Origin: an uncultured Clostridium sp.
Lineage (GTDB): Bacteria; Bacillota; Clostridia; Lachnospirales; Lachnospiraceae
Length of the DNA: 21,849 nucleotides
Direction: 5' to 3'
Assembly: GCA_900555045.1 (NCBI GenBank)
Contig: USJW01000081.1
Location: 1-21,849, forward strand
Part shown: piece by piece, positions 7,191-14,048 of the stretch
Numbering within the stretch: position 1 is the first letter of the stretch
Layout: the number at the start of each line of letters is the position of its first letter
Program-made: the position numbers and the translations under genes
The notes under the pieces: generated by a model
What the model saw: only the letters and a program-made list of their open reading frames with translations
Database searches by the model: none
Told to the model about the DNA's origin: nothing

Positions 7191-8153
7191 TTAAATGGCT
7201 GCGAGCTTGTCGAACAAGTCCTTCATCAGACGGTCGCGGTTGATGCTGTACACGTAGCGGATAAAGTGCCTCCGCTTGTCCGCGCTGTAGTGGTGGTCGT
7301 ACTCCATGATGGGGCTGGGCTCCAGCCGGTCCAGCATGAAGGAATTGTCCAGAAGCCATGCCACCGCGGTCACGTCCGAGATTGGCCTGCTCCAGCAGGT
7401 CTCCCCGCTGACGATCTCCGCCTCGTGGCGGGTCCGGCCGATGATGTAGTCGCAGAACTCGTTCTTTCCGCCCAGCCAGTAGTCAAGCTCCGGCCCTGTG
7501 GTGGAGAAGTGGTCCACCACCCCGCGCCCCGGAAGGAGAACCACCGGAACGCCGCTCCCCAGGAGCACCCGGGCTGCGGCCACGTCCTGCTTGGCGTTGA
7601 AGGAAAAGTTGTCATGCCAGTCAAAGCCCAGTCCGCCCAGCCACACCACGAAGATCCGCTCCTTTATCTCCGGGTGAAGGAGGATGGCGGAGGCGATGTT
7701 GGTGCAGGCGGCGATGCCGATTATGTACAGGGGGTTCTCGCGGGTGTAGCCCATGGCCAGCTTTGCCAGATGGCCCACCGCCTCAGAGTCCACCGGCTGG
7801 TCCTCGCCAGCGAGGAACTGCCCGGCTCCCCGGTAGACGCAGTCCAGATACTCCGTGCGCTTCACCAGCCTTAGAACCTTCTGGATCTCCTCGTAGCTGC
7901 GCTCCATCCCGTCTAGCGGTCCTTTGGAGTGGTGGTTGTCAAAGGGGGCGGCGTAGATGGCCTTCAAATTTAGCTTGTCGCCGGACTGCAGCAGGTACGC
8001 CAGCGCGTACTGGTCGTCCACCTCATTGTAGGTGTCCGTGTCCAGAACCACGTCGATTGGGCCCTGGGGCCGTCTCAGCCGTTCAATGGAATCAGCCATC
8101 CCCTGAATGTCGATGTCGTCGGTGTAGGCAAAGCCGAATGGGTTTGGAATCAT
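7191..8153 (-). CDS. nucleoside hydrolase-like protein
   Basis: A 320-residue protein of the inosine/uridine-preferring nucleoside hydrolase family. The calcium and ribose-binding aspartate cluster is present as VVLDTDTYNEVDDQYALAY (D38, D40, D46, D47), in the variant with a longer spacing than the textbook DTDxGxDD. A central YIIGIAACTNIASAIL segment matches the conserved core. Such enzymes split the N-glycosidic bond of ribonucleosides or act on related ribosides. The start at 8153 has GGAGAGAGG five bases upstream; the open frame extends to 8240 but that part is promoter and operator DNA. It is the first gene of the transporter operon, so the imported compound may be a nucleoside-like or other glycoside. 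Substrate specificity is not shown by the sequence. Confidence 0.85.
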   Translation of the reverse strand: MIPNPFGFAYTDDIDIQGMADSIERLRRPQGPIDVVLDTDTYNEVDDQYALAYLLQSGDKLNLKAIYAAPFDNHHSKGPLDGMERSYEEIQKVLRLVKRTEYLDCVYRGAGQFLAGEDQPVDSEAVGHLAKLAMGYTRENPLYIIGIAACTNIASAILLHPEIKERIFVVWLGGLGFDWHDNFSFNAKQDVAAARVLLGSGVPVVLLPGRGVVDHFSTTGPELDYWLGGKNEFCDYIIGRTRHEAEIVSGETCWSRPISDVTAVAWLLDNSFMLDRLEPSPIMEYDHHYSADKRRHFIRYVYSINRDRLMKDLFDKLAAI

Positions 8154-8183
8154 GTGTGCCTCTCTCCGTTCTTTTTTATATTT

Positions 8184-8208
8184 CCAATTTTCATAACCTG
8201 TAAATTGG
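8184..8208. promoter_or_regulatory. inverted-repeat operator downstream of the operon promoter
   Basis: CCAATTT (8184-8190) and AAATTGG (8202-8208) form an exact 7-bp dyad with an 11-base spacer, between the putative -10 and the ribosome binding site of the nucleoside hydrolase-like gene. The half-site is shared with motifs at 8299-8315, 9138-9155 and 9181-9197. This is a probable roadblock-type binding site for the adjacent DeoR-family regulator. Confidence 0.55.
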
Positions 8209-8230
8209 TTTTTCAAAACTTTATATTTTA

Positions 8231-8259
8231 TATTTACCACTTTTAAACGGATTCGTCAA
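8231..8259 (-). promoter_or_regulatory. promoter of the sugar/nucleoside hydrolase operon
   Basis: On the minus strand TTGACG (8254-8259), a 17-base spacer and an AT-rich TAAATA (8231-8236) precede the gene starting at 8153. The -35 is good and the -10 is weak. Just upstream is a dyad TTGTG-N7-CACAA (8266-8282), a possible activator site of unknown owner. Confidence 0.5.
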
Positions 8260-8298
8260 CACCTTTTGTGCTTTTATCACAAGTTTTTTCGAAAAATC

Positions 8299-8315
8299 TT
8301 TTGTTTTTCCAATTT
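8299..8315. promoter_or_regulatory. DeoR operator-like motif, copy 1
   Basis: The plus-strand run TTTTGTTTTTCCAATTT (minus strand AAATTGGAAAAACAAAA) is repeated almost exactly at 9181-9197 and, with one change in the core, at 9138-9155. This copy overlaps the stop codon of the DeoR gene, about 45 bases upstream of the operon -35. That position would suit looping with the downstream dyad at 8184-8208. Confidence 0.55.
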
Positions 8316-9108
8316 ACTTCCCAATTGTTTCCACATAGACCAGCTTCAGCTCGGCTTTTTCCAACTTTTCCCTGCAATCCGCGTCGAAATCGATGTTGGT
8401 CACCAGGTAGTCGAACTGCTCCAGCGATGCCACGGAGAGGACGGCGCTGGAGGGATACTTTTCCGACTCCAGCAGCAGGACGGACTGGGAGGCGCACTCC
8501 ATGGCCTGCTTCTGAAACAGCATGTCGTTCTCATAGTAGGAGGAGAGCATCAGGTTTTTGCCCAGGGCCGCGCCGCTGAGCAGGCATTTGTCCACGTGGA
8601 AATTCTTAAGCTCCCCGGCCGTGAACTGGCCCTGGGTGCACTGCTCGGTCTGATTCACCCAGCCGCCCAGGAAAAACACCCGCTTGCACAGCCGCCCCAT
8701 CTCGAGCAGCGTGAGAATGTGCAGGGAGTTGGTGACAATCACCAGGGTCTTAAGCAGCTCCGGATCCTCGGCCAGCACCTTCACGAGCTCCACCATGGTC
8801 GTGCTGCTCTCCATGATCAGCGAGTCGCCCGGCTCGATGAGCGCGCAGGCGGCCTGAGCCAGAAGGCGCTTCTGCTGCTGCCTGCGGGTCTTCCTGGACT
8901 CGAAGGGCGAGATCACCGGCTTGTCGCTCGCCAGGGCCGCGCCGCCGTGGATGCGCACCACAGTGCCCTGCTCCGACAGATAGTTTAGGTCCTTGCGGAT
9001 GGTCTCCGGCGAGACGGAGAGCTTCTCCGCAAACTCCGCCACGGTGGCGATTGGATTATTCTTTAAGATTTCAACGATTTCCAGATAGCGTTCCTCTGCT
9101 TTGTTCAT
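8314..9108 (-). CDS. DeoR/GlpR family transcriptional regulator
   Basis: A 264-residue DeoR-family regulator. The winged helix-turn-helix occupies about residues 5-57, with the recognition helix in SVSPETIRKDLNYL and the family signature VVRIHGGA. The rest is a DeoRC sugar-phosphate sensor domain. The family usually represses neighbouring sugar operons and is released by a phosphorylated intermediate. The ATG at 9108 has AGGAGG at a 6-base spacing; the frame upstream is promoter DNA. The gene is transcribed in the same direction as the sugar operon and separated from it by 160 bases of promoter and operator sequence. Near-identical motifs at both promoters suggest that it represses itself and the operon. 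The inducer is likely a sugar phosphate made by the pathway, perhaps the substrate of the HAD or TIM-barrel enzyme. Confidence 0.92.
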   Translation of the reverse strand: MNKAEERYLEIVEILKNNPIATVAEFAEKLSVSPETIRKDLNYLSEQGTVVRIHGGAALASDKPVISPFESRKTRRQQQKRLLAQAACALIEPGDSLIMESSTTMVELVKVLAEDPELLKTLVIVTNSLHILTLLEMGRLCKRVFFLGGWVNQTEQCTQGQFTAGELKNFHVDKCLLSGAALGKNLMLSSYYENDMLFQKQAMECASQSVLLLESEKYPSSAVLSVASLEQFDYLVTNIDFDADCREKLEKAELKLVYVETIGK

Positions 9109-9137
9109 ACTTTGCCTCCTATGTATTGTCCACACTT

Positions 9138-9197
9138 ATTTTTGTTTTTCCAACTTTTTGTGTCCATTATACCATAGTTGTTTTGTTTTTCCAATTT
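9138..9197 (-). promoter_or_regulatory. deoR promoter flanked by two operator-like repeats
   Basis: On the minus strand TTGGAA (9189-9194), exactly 17 bases and TATAAT (9166-9171) form a good promoter. The -35 lies inside one operator-like copy (9181-9197), and a second copy (9138-9155, minus GTTGGAAAAACAAA) covers the transcribed side. Both repeats have the same orientation and are about 42 bases apart, four helical turns. This supports negative autoregulation by the DeoR protein. Confidence 0.65.
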
Positions 9198-9260
9198 GTA
9201 TTTCCGATGAGCGATGGGATTTTTGCAGGGAATTCCTGGAATGTGAGAAAAATTTGGAGG

Positions 9261-9289
9261 AAAAAAATACGGCTGCAAATGCGCAGCCG
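9261..9289 (-). terminator. intrinsic terminator of the rrf2 gene
   Basis: CGGCTGC (9270-9276) and GCAGCCG (9283-9289) form a 7-bp GC-rich stem with a 6-base loop, followed on the minus strand by TA and seven Ts (9261-9267). It lies about 100 bases after the rrf2 stop codon. The stretch 9290-9388 between them holds no gene. Confidence 0.85.
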
Positions 9290-9388
9290 CAGATATAAGT
9301 AGGCGGTGACCGCCCGGTTATTTGATTTTTCAGCTCCGGCAAACCGCCTTGAGGGGCGCCCGCCGGTGTGATATGAACATTTCCCGGT

Positions 9389-9823
9389 CTAAATCACATA
9401 GTTGTCCTGCATGGCCCTCTGCCACTGCACCAGATCCTCCAGCGTGTAGCTGTCCACCACATGCTTGATCGCCTCGTCCAGCTCCTTCCAGAGCTTTAAG
9501 GTCACGCACTCCTGCTGGCGGGTGCAGGGATTCTCCTCCCCGCCCAGGCAGTCCACCGGAGCCAGACTCCCCTCGGTGACCCGCAGGATCATGCCCACCG
9601 TGTAGTCGGCGGCTGGCCGGGACAAGTAATACCCGCCCTGGTTTCCGCGGATGCTCCGGACATATCCGGCCCGGGACAAGGTGGAGATAATCTGCTCTAA
9701 GTATTTGCCGGAAATTCCCTGGCGTTTGGCTATATCTTTTATCTTGACAGGCTCACCGTCCGCGTGCAGCGCCAAATCTACCATGGTGCGCAGCGCGTAG
9801 CGGCCTTTTGTGGATATCAACAT
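9389..9823 (-). CDS. Rrf2 family transcriptional regulator with three cysteines
   Basis: A 144-residue Rrf2-family regulator (IscR, NsrR and CymR relatives). The winged helix starts MLISTKGRYALRTMVDLA, and the recognition region is ISGKYLEQIISTLSRAGYVRSIRG followed by GGYYLSRP. C92, C100 and C106 lie in the loop where IscR and NsrR bind an iron-sulfur cluster, although the C92-C100 spacing is wider than in those proteins. A redox or Fe-S-sensing role is therefore plausible but not certain. CymR-type cysteine regulators lack this triad. The start at 9823 has only a weak site (AAAGGA, 11 bases away). No isc/suf or cys genes adjoin it, so its targets lie elsewhere. Its promoter carries a dyad over the -10, consistent with autoregulation. 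Confidence 0.9.
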   Translation of the reverse strand: MLISTKGRYALRTMVDLALHADGEPVKIKDIAKRQGISGKYLEQIISTLSRAGYVRSIRGNQGGYYLSRPAADYTVGMILRVTEGSLAPVDCLGGEENPCTRQQECVTLKLWKELDEAIKHVVDSYTLEDLVQWQRAMQDNYVI

Positions 9824-9859
9824 GTTTTTTCACGTCCTTTGATGGTTGATTGTTAATCT

Positions 9860-9898
9860 GATAGGACTATCATACTATTCCGGTAGGAAATATGTCAA
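9860..9898 (-). promoter_or_regulatory. rrf2 promoter with overlapping dyad
   Basis: On the minus strand TTGACA (9893-9898), 18 bases and TATGAT (9869-9874). GATAG-N2-CTATC (9860-9871) overlaps the -10, and TTCC-N4-GGAA lies in the spacer. Either dyad could be the binding site of the Rrf2 protein itself. Confidence 0.65.
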
Positions 9899-9933
9899 TC
9901 GGTTTTTTGTGGGTATCTCTCATTTCTCTCTAT

Positions 9934-10063
9934 AAAAAAGTAGAAGCTGCCTTTCCCCCACAGAAAGCAGCTTCTGGTCACGATCAAAACCGTCACACTA
10001 TTAGTTTATCTGGCATCCCCATACCAAACAAAACATTGTAAGGCACATCGTTGTGCTTCTTAC
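9934..10063 (-). ncRNA. candidate small RNA of about 130 nt, family unknown
   Basis: A complete transcription unit without a convincing ORF. The predicted start near 10063 follows a strong promoter (10070-10098). The RNA would begin with a hairpin GUAAG-A-AGCAC / GUGC-CUUAC around loop AACGAU. A second possible stem is GGUAU-GGGG-AUGCC closed by GUUU/AAAC, then a short stem ACG/CGU. It ends in a strong terminator: AGAAGCTGC paired with GCAGCTTCT (9942-9950 and 9967-9975) plus TTTC/GAAA, followed by six Us (9934-9939). It ends before the rrf2 promoter, so it is more likely an independent sRNA than an rrf2 leader, but an attenuator is possible: the 5' AGAAGC could also pair with the terminator GCTTCT. 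I do not recognise it as 6S, SRP, T-box or a known riboswitch. Confidence 0.55.
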
Positions 10064-10069
10064 AGAGAC

Positions 10070-10098
10070 ACTATAGCATTAGGTCCCCCTTTTGTCAA
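10070..10098 (-). promoter_or_regulatory. strong sigma-A-like promoter of the candidate sRNA
   Basis: On the minus strand TTGACA (10093-10098), exactly 17 bases and TATAGT (10070-10075), facing away from the germination gene. No protein gene starts within 240 bases downstream of it. Confidence 0.7.
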
Positions 10099-10195
10099 TC
10101 ATTTTTGTGCATTTTAGTGAAACTCAACGATTTTCAACTTTATTTTTATAATAATTTCGCGGGCATGTCCGCGTTCAGCGAACATTTGTCTTTTC

Positions 10196-10224
10196 GTATA
10201 TTTTCCCGCCCGGTGCGCATACTC
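10196..10224 (+). promoter_or_regulatory. possible sigma-G promoter of the germination gene
   Basis: GTATA (10196-10200), 17 bases and CATACTC (10218-10224) come close to the forespore sigma-G pattern (GnATA, 17-18 bases, CATnnTA), missing only the final A. It lies 45 bases ahead of a spore germination gene, where sigma-G control is expected from Bacillus. The remaining 10099-10195 shows no gene. Confidence 0.45.
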
Positions 10225-10268
10225 TTGTTAGACTCATTTTTGATGCGCTTTTAAGGAGGACTTACTTC

Positions 10269-11678
10269 ATGGAATTCTCAAAGAACCTGCGGGACAACAT
10301 CGACTATCTCCACCAGAAGCTGAACGTGCAGAGCAACTTCGACGTGGTCTACCGCACGCTTCAGATCGGCGGGCGCGAGGCCTGCCTTTATTTTATAGAC
10401 GGATTCGCAAAGGACGATACACTGTTAAAAATCCTCCAGGTGTTCGGGACCATCAAGCCGGAGAACATGCCGGGGGACGCCCACGCATTCTCCAAGCAGT
10501 ATCTCCCCTACGGCGAAATCGGCCTGGTAAAGAAGGACAGCGACATGATCGTCCAGCTGCTGTCCGGCGTCTCCTGCCTGTTCATCGACGGGTACGACAC
10601 CTGCCTGACCATCGACTGCCGCACCTACCCCGCCCGCGGGGTCAGCGAGCCCGAGAAGGACAAGGTGATGCGCGGCTCCCGGGACGGCTTTGTGGAGACC
10701 CTGGTCTTCAACACCGCGCTGATCCGCCGGCGGATCCGGGACCCCAAGCTGGTCATGGAGATCATGACCGCGGGCGAGAGCTCCCACACGGACATCGCCA
10801 TCTGCTACATGCAAAACCGCGTGGACCAGCCGCTGCTCGATCTGATCAAGAAGCGGATTCAGAACCTGAAAGTGGACGCCCTGACCATGAACCAGGAGAG
10901 CCTGGCCGAGTGCCTCTACCCCCACAAGTGGTACAACCCGTTCCCCAAATTTAAGTTCTCGGAGCGGCCCGACACGGCGGCGGCCTCGGTGCTGGAGGGA
11001 AACATCATCATCCTGGTGGACAACTCCCCCGCCGCCATGATCCTGCCCTCCTCCGTGTTCGACATCATCGAGGAGGCGGACGACTACTATTTTCCGCCCA
11101 TCACCGGTTCCTACCTGCGCCTCTCCCGGATGCTCATCTCCCTGCTGTCCCTGCTGCTGACGCCCATCTGGCTGCTGTTCATGCAGAACCCGGAGCTGAT
11201 CCCCTCGTGGCTGGCCTTCATCCGCGTCTCGGACCCCCTAAACGTCCCGCTCATCTGGCAGCTTTTGATCCTGGAGTTCGCCATCGACGGCCTGCGCCTG
11301 GCGGCGGTCAACACCCCCAACATGCTGACCACGCCCTTAAGTGTCATCGCCGGTATCGTGCTGGGTGAGTACGCGGTGAAATCCGGCTGGTTCAACAGCG
11401 AGACCATGCTCTACATGGCCTTCGTGACCATCGCCAACTACTCCCAGGCCAGCTTTGAGCTGGGCTACGCCATGAAATTCATGCGAATCATCATCCTGAT
11501 TCTCACCGCCGTCTTCAACATCTGGGGATTCGCGGCGGGCGTGATCTTCTCCGCCTGTGCCATCATCTTCAACAAGACCATCGCCGGGAAGAGCTACATC
11601 TACCCGCTGATCCCGTTCAGCTTCAAGGCCCTTAAGAAGCGGTTTTTGAGAGGGCGGTTGCCGCACACGGAAAAGTAA
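10269..11678 (+). CDS. GerA-family spore germination protein (SpoVAF-like A subunit)
   Basis: A 469-residue GerA/SpoVAF-family membrane protein. The soluble N-terminal half (about 1-285) carries the family pattern FDVVYRTLQIGGREACLYFIDGFAKDD. The C-terminal half has several hydrophobic segments from LSRMLISLLSLLLTPIWLL onward, with the conserved RLAAVNTPNMLTTPLSVIAGIVLGEYAV block, and a basic tail. GerA A subunits sit in the spore inner membrane and form ligand-gated channels; SpoVAF is the variant linked to the SpoVA channel. The N-terminal wording looks closer to SpoVAF than to a nutrient receptor. AAGGAGGA lies 8-9 bases before the ATG. No B or C subunit genes follow, so it acts alone or with subunits encoded elsewhere. 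A sigma-G-like promoter precedes it. Confidence 0.88.
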   Translation: MEFSKNLRDNIDYLHQKLNVQSNFDVVYRTLQIGGREACLYFIDGFAKDDTLLKILQVFGTIKPENMPGDAHAFSKQYLPYGEIGLVKKDSDMIVQLLSGVSCLFIDGYDTCLTIDCRTYPARGVSEPEKDKVMRGSRDGFVETLVFNTALIRRRIRDPKLVMEIMTAGESSHTDIAICYMQNRVDQPLLDLIKKRIQNLKVDALTMNQESLAECLYPHKWYNPFPKFKFSERPDTAAASVLEGNIIILVDNSPAAMILPSSVFDIIEEADDYYFPPITGSYLRLSRMLISLLSLLLTPIWLLFMQNPELIPSWLAFIRVSDPLNVPLIWQLLILEFAIDGLRLAAVNTPNMLTTPLSVIAGIVLGEYAVKSGWFNSETMLYMAFVTIANYSQASFELGYAMKFMRIIILILTAVFNIWGFAAGVIFSACAIIFNKTIAGKSYIYPLIPFSFKALKKRFLRGRLPHTEK

Positions 11679-11703
11679 GGGGTGACCGATACCGCTTTCC
11701 ACG

Positions 11704-11755
11704 AAAAAACGCCGGCCCAGGCGGCATTTCGCTGCCGCCATGGCCGGCGTTTTTA
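11704..11755. terminator. bidirectional terminator between gerA-like gene and galT
   Basis: An outer stem AAAAACGCCGGCC (11704-11716) / GGCCGGCGTTTTT (11742-11754) encloses a second hairpin GGCGGCA / TGCCGCC (11720-11739). Runs of T follow on both strands, so it can end the convergent transcripts of the germination gene and galT. Confidence 0.88.
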
Positions 11756-11798
11756 GGTATTATCCGATGTTTTCGCGTCCTAACGCAGTTTCCCTCGC

Positions 11799-13316
11799 TC
11801 ACGCCTCCTTAAATCCCACCGCTTCCAGGAACCGTCCGAAGGCCGCGCGCCCGTTCTCGTCGCACTTGTAGACGCCCGCGTCCTCCAGAACCCGCGCGAA
11901 CACATTTCCCACTTCCGTCCTCAGAATCTCGTCCACGTTCTCTGCGGTGACCGCGATCCCTTTTTCTGTGTACTTTGGCATGAACTCGTCCACCCAGTCC
12001 GCGTGCTTGGCCAGCACCTCGTCGGCCCGGATGTCACGCCCCGCTACTATGCAGGCGGCCAGATCCGCCAGCTCCGTCTTCAGTCGGGACGGCAGCACCG
12101 CCAGGCCCATGACCTCGATCAGGCCGATGTTCTCCTTCTTGATGTGGTGCAGCTCCTGGTGCGGGTGGTAGACGCCCAACGGGAACTCCTCTGTGGTGAT
12201 GTTGTTGCGCAGCACCAGGTCCAGCTCGTAGGTGTCCCCGACCTTGCGGGCAATCGGCGTGATGGTGTTGTGCGGCTCGCCGTCGGTCTCGGCGAAGATG
12301 AAGGCCGCCTCGTCGCTGTAGCCCCTCCAGGCCGCGAGCACCCGGTCGCCCAGCTCCACCAGCCGTTCGGAATCCTTGCAGCGCAGGCGCAGCACCGACA
12401 TTGGCCAGAACACGATTCCCGCCTCCACATCCTCAAAGCCCTCCAGGGTGAAATACCGCTCGATGGGCGCCTTGGCCATCGCGAAGGTGTAGTGGCCGCC
12501 CTGGAAATGATCGTGGCTCAAGATCGATCCGCCCACGATCGGCAGATCCGCGTTGGAGCCCAGGAAATAGTGGGGGAACAGCTTGATGAAGTCGAACAGC
12601 TTCACAAAGGTGGCGCGCTCGATCTTCATGGGCACGTGCTCCCCGTTGAACACGATGCAGTGCTCGTTGTAGTACACATATGGGGAATACTGGAAGCCCC
12701 AATCGCTGTTGTTGACGGTGATCGGGATCACCCGGTGGTTGTTTCGCGCCGGGTGGTTGGTGCGCCCCGCGTAGCCCACGTTCTCCATGCACAGCTGGCA
12801 TTTGGGGTAGCCGCTCTGCTTGGCCAGCTTTGCGGCGGCGATGGCCTTGGGATCCTTCTCCGGCTTGGAGAGGTTCACAGTGATGTCCAGGTCGCCGTAG
12901 CGCGTCTTCGCCGTCCACTTCATATCCTTGCAGATCCGGTAGCGGCGTATGTAATCGGAGTCCTGGCTCAGCTTGTAATAGTAGTCCGTGGCCTCCTCGG
13001 GTGAATTCTCATAGTGCTTCCAGAACTCCCTCGCCACCTCCGAGGGTCTGGGCATCAGGCAGTTCATCAGCTTCGTGTCGAACAGGTCCCGGTAGACCAC
13101 GCTGTCCTCCAGGATTCCCCGGGCGCAGGCGTCGTCAAGCAGCTCCGCAAGAATTTCCTCCAGGCCGCCGTACTCCCGCTCGGTCTCCGGCTCCACATAC
13201 TCGTCCAGCTTCATCACGTCCAGAATCTGGTTGCGCGCGTAGATCGCATCCTCCCGCGCAATAAGCCCCACCGCCAGTCCATACTCCACCAGTCCTCTGA
13301 TCGCCTCATAAACCAT
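11799..13316 (-). CDS. galT: UDP-glucose-hexose-1-phosphate uridylyltransferase, class II
   Basis: A 505-residue class II GalT, the form typical of Bacillota and unlike the shorter class I enzyme. It transfers UMP between UDP-glucose and galactose-1-phosphate in the Leloir pathway. The catalytic block SHDHFQGGHY (H268 and H270) matches the class II uridylylated-histidine motif. Other typical stretches are PKCQLCMENVGYAGRTNHPARNNHRVIPI and WGFQYSPYVYYNEHCIVF. The ATG at 13316 has GGGAGGGAA upstream; the longer frame to 13397 covers the promoter. Length matches the family. It is not next to galK or galE here and appears to be a single-gene unit with its own promoter and a shared terminator. The assignment is firm. 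Confidence 0.95.
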   Translation of the reverse strand: MVYEAIRGLVEYGLAVGLIAREDAIYARNQILDVMKLDEYVEPETEREYGGLEEILAELLDDACARGILEDSVVYRDLFDTKLMNCLMPRPSEVAREFWKHYENSPEEATDYYYKLSQDSDYIRRYRICKDMKWTAKTRYGDLDITVNLSKPEKDPKAIAAAKLAKQSGYPKCQLCMENVGYAGRTNHPARNNHRVIPITVNNSDWGFQYSPYVYYNEHCIVFNGEHVPMKIERATFVKLFDFIKLFPHYFLGSNADLPIVGGSILSHDHFQGGHYTFAMAKAPIERYFTLEGFEDVEAGIVFWPMSVLRLRCKDSERLVELGDRVLAAWRGYSDEAAFIFAETDGEPHNTITPIARKVGDTYELDLVLRNNITTEEFPLGVYHPHQELHHIKKENIGLIEVMGLAVLPSRLKTELADLAACIVAGRDIRADEVLAKHADWVDEFMPKYTEKGIAVTAENVDEILRTEVGNVFARVLEDAGVYKCDENGRAAFGRFLEAVGFKEA

Positions 13317-13362
13317 ATCGGTTCCCTCCCGCATTTGATTTCGTTTTTCGCTTTTCATATCC

Positions 13363-13391
13363 ATTATATCCCGCCGACTTTGTGAAAACAA
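13363..13391 (-). promoter_or_regulatory. galT promoter
   Basis: On the minus strand TTGTTT (13386-13391), 17 bases and a perfect TATAAT (13363-13368) lie about 47 bases before the galT start. No terminator separates it from the Gx-transporter gene ending at 13422, so readthrough from that gene is also possible. Confidence 0.6.
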
Positions 13392-13421
13392 TGGCATTTT
13401 CTTTAAAATACTATCAAATTT

Positions 13422-13940
13422 CTACGCCGACCGGATCGCCCGTTTTACTCGTTGCACCACCAGGCCGCCCACCAGGCCGATCACCGCCCCGGCCGCGGTC
13501 CCGGCCGCCAAGAGCACCGGCAGATAGGCGAACAGCGCCGCCTGCTCCACCACCGCGGCAGCCACCGCGATCTGGCCGATGTTGTGGGCCGCCCCGCCCG
13601 CCACGCTGATCCCGATCATGCCGAACACCCGAAGCCGCTTGAGCGCCGCCATCACAAAAAGGCTTAAGGCCCCGCCCGCCAGGCTGTAGAGAATCATGGA
13701 CGGGGTCCCGAAGGTGAATCCCATGAGCACGATGCGCACCAGACTGATAAAGGCCGCGCCGGGCACGCCCACCGTGTAGAGCGCCGTGATCACCGCCAGA
13801 TTCGCTAACCCCAATTTGACGCCGGGCACGCCGAAGGAGATGGGGATCAGGCTCTCCACATAGCTCAGCACAAAGGCCAGCGCGATGAGCAGCCCGTACA
13901 GTGCAATCTCCCTCGCAGACAAATTTTTTCTCCTCGCCAT
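13422..13940 (-). CDS. Gx transporter / heptaprenyl diphosphate synthase component I family protein
   Basis: A 172-residue polytopic membrane protein of the Hpre_diP_synt_I family (Gx transporter; S-component-like fold). It shows about five hydrophobic segments and the typical ALAFVLSYVESLIPISFGVPGVKLGLANLAVITALY start, then an IVLMGFTFGTPSMILYSLAGG block. Despite the family name it is not an enzyme subunit by appearance and is thought to be a small-molecule transporter. Homologues sit next to NusG-domain-II and FMN-binding proteins in flavin-based electron-transfer loci, and the same partners are encoded divergently here. ATG 13940 is preceded by AGGAGG at 11 bases; a GTG at 13952 lies directly against that site and is less likely. 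Confidence 0.82.
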   Translation of the reverse strand: MARRKNLSAREIALYGLLIALAFVLSYVESLIPISFGVPGVKLGLANLAVITALYTVGVPGAAFISLVRIVLMGFTFGTPSMILYSLAGGALSLFVMAALKRLRVFGMIGISVAGGAAHNIGQIAVAAAVVEQAALFAYLPVLLAAGTAAGAVIGLVGGLVVQRVKRAIRSA

Positions 13941-13967
13941 AGCGCCTTTCACCTCCTACTATTTGCC

Positions 13968-14007
13968 ATTATAAAATCTTGTGTGAATGTTAACTTTGTG
14001 ATAAAAT
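13968..14007. promoter_or_regulatory. divergent promoter pair
   Basis: Plus strand: TTGTGT (13979-13984), 17 bases and TAAAAT (14002-14007) serve the gene at 14049. Minus strand: a perfect TATAAT (13968-13973) with no clear -35 would serve the Gx-transporter gene with a very short leader. The overlap means the two directions could be co-regulated or compete. Confidence 0.5.
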
Positions 14008-14048
14008 AAACTATGTTCTGTACAAATTCAATTCTAAGGAGAATCCGT

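Noticed and set aside
8154..8240. N-terminal extension of the nucleoside hydrolase-like protein
   Set aside because: The extra codons are the AT-rich promoter and operator region. ATG 8153 has a good ribosome binding site.
8266..8282. TTGTG-N7-CACAA dyad as a catabolite-repression cre or CRP site
   Set aside because: It does not match the cre pattern, and Crp-type regulators are not evidenced here. Kept only as a possible activator site in the promoter entry.
9302..9314. GGCGGTGACCGCC palindrome between rrf2 and its terminator
   Set aside because: It is too short and has no T-run. No promoter or gene boundary is explained by it.
10051..10254. Plus-strand ORF of 67 residues between the sRNA and the germination gene
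   Set aside because: It has no ribosome binding site, has a composition unlike the real genes, is antisense to the sRNA promoter and overlaps the likely germination-gene promoter.
12003..13004. Long plus-strand ORF (333 codons) opposite galT
   Set aside because: It is a shadow of galT in high-GC codons. It has no family resemblance and no ribosome binding site, while the minus-strand product is unmistakable.
13941..13952. GTG start for the Gx transporter
   Set aside because: The Shine-Dalgarno AGGAGG abuts the GTG with no spacing; the ATG at 13940 is better placed.
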